Shown: in pieces, positions 63,574-64,000 of the stretch
Layout of the letters: each line of letters opens with the position of its first letter
Position numbering within the stretch: position 1 is the stretch's first letter
Assembly: GCA_035403355.1 (NCBI GenBank)
Contig: DAONFA010000008.1
Span: 1 to 64,000 of the forward strand
Direction: 5' to 3'
DNA: 64,000 nt
Origin: Candidatus Cloacimonas sp.
Lineage (GTDB): Bacteria; Cloacimonadota; Cloacimonadia; Cloacimonadales; Cloacimonadaceae
Position numbers and translations under genes: made by a program
Notes under the pieces: generated by a model
Databases searched by the model: none
What the model saw: the letters and a program-made list of their open reading frames with translations, nothing else
What the model was told of the DNA's origin: nothing

Positions 63574-64000
63574 ATGCGCAAAACAGTTTTGCTCTTTCTG
63601 TTGTTACTTTTTGCCTGCACTCAATCCTCAAAAACCATAAGTATTCCGGAATTTGAACACAGTATTTGGGAGCTGACCAATCAGCAGCGTTTGGCTTATA
63701 ACTTATCACCCCTTTTATATGATGAGGGCTTGGCAGATTTAGCCCGTTTGCATAGTAAAAATATGTTCACTTATGATTTCTTTGCCCATAGAGACCATCT
63801 TGGCTGTTTAGTTAGTGATAGAAAAAGAAAATACTATCCTCAATTGATTGTATCTTCAATCGGAGAGAATCTGGCTAAATTCGTTAACGGAACAAAAGTT
63901 TTTACACCTGAGGAAATTGTTACCGGTTGGATGAATTCTCCGGAGCATAAAAAAAATATTCTGAATGCTGCCTACACTCATTTAGGAGTGGGAGTTTTTA
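63574..64000 (+). CDS. CAP/SCP-domain lipoprotein (cut by window end)
   Basis: The first 142 codons are present. A lipoprotein signal (LLFLLLLFAC) precedes a CAP (SCP/PR-1) domain: LTNQQRLAYNLSPL, LARLHSKNM, FFAHRDHLG, SSIGENLA, and WMNSPEHKKNILNAAYTHLG. The His and Glu residues of the CAP cavity are present. Bacterial CAP proteins are of uncertain role. 15 bases after the previous gene, probably the same operon; the 3' end lies outside the window. Confidence 0.88.
   Translation, partial: MRKTVLLFLLLLFACTQSSKTISIPEFEHSIWELTNQQRLAYNLSPLLYDEGLADLARLHSKNMFTYDFFAHRDHLGCLVSDRKRKYYPQLIVSSIGENLAKFVNGTKVFTPEEIVTGWMNSPEHKKNILNAAYTHLGVGVF

Overview
The window reads as a chromosomal segment of an AT-rich, Gram-negative, fermentative-type bacterium. 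Secreted proteins ending in a FlgD-like/type IX sorting domain (YPNPFNP motif), a gingipain-like C25 protein, a DUF2851 protein, lipoproteins, a TonB receptor, and long intergenic spacers full of short dispersed repeats together suggest Candidatus Cloacimonadota (a Cloacimonas-like lineage). That assignment is inference from gene families and style, not a database match.

Layout. 1-1.2 kb: a non-coding repeat complex. 1.2-12.3 kb (+): a patatin, a methyltransferase, rho, a TPR/SPOR protein, mutS, a parvulin lipoprotein, tadA, tRNA-Ser(CGA), and a small ECF-type transporter operon with very unusual ATPase subunits. 12.3-13.6 kb: a perfect palindrome, four hairpin repeats and a transposase remnant. 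13.7-19.9 kb: a type IX cargo gene, an unknown gene and a fused restriction-modification enzyme with a leaderless promoter, flanked by a duplicated remnant of the unknown gene. 19.9-28.2 kb (-): DUF2851, mtgA, rpsT, a parvulin, and uridine-kinase-like/mutL/miaA. 28.3-34.3 kb: YitT protein, an exo/endonuclease lipoprotein and a 1175-residue C25-family protein. 34.3-38.5 kb (-): pyrB-pyrC-pyrK-pyrD, ending in an octamer repeat array. 38.7-48.8 kb: two large secreted-protein genes, one broken by a frameshift (subtilase) and one by an in-frame TGA (type IX cargo), with many repeats. 49.4-52 kb: a CsgG-like and an LPP20-like lipoprotein. 52.2-56.3 kb: a module with a clear molybdenum-cofactor-type riboswitch in front of a lipoprotein and a TonB receptor, next to a divergent exported protein; both the lipoprotein and the exported protein resemble the sulfite-oxidase (molybdopterin-binding) fold. 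56.6-64 kb (+): one long tightly packed envelope operon (prenyl-synthase-like, PHP phosphatase, epimerase, methyltransferase, YbhN/AglD-like flippase-type protein, MoxR ATPase, LVIVD propeller, DUF5683, CAP domain), running off the window.

Most interesting. (1) A Moco/Tuco-type riboswitch controls a putative outer-membrane uptake system, which suggests TonB-dependent acquisition of molybdenum, tungsten or pterin cofactor. (2) In the ECF operon two half-size ABC ATPases have split the catalytic motifs between them: one keeps only LSGGQ/D-loop, the other only Walker A/Walker B/switch-His, as if the dimer had exactly one composite ATP site. (3) A family of intergenic hairpins keeps a UCCU or AGGA tetraloop while the stems covary, which points to selection on RNA (or cruciform) structure. 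Mismatch repair is represented by both mutS and an endonuclease-type mutL, far apart.
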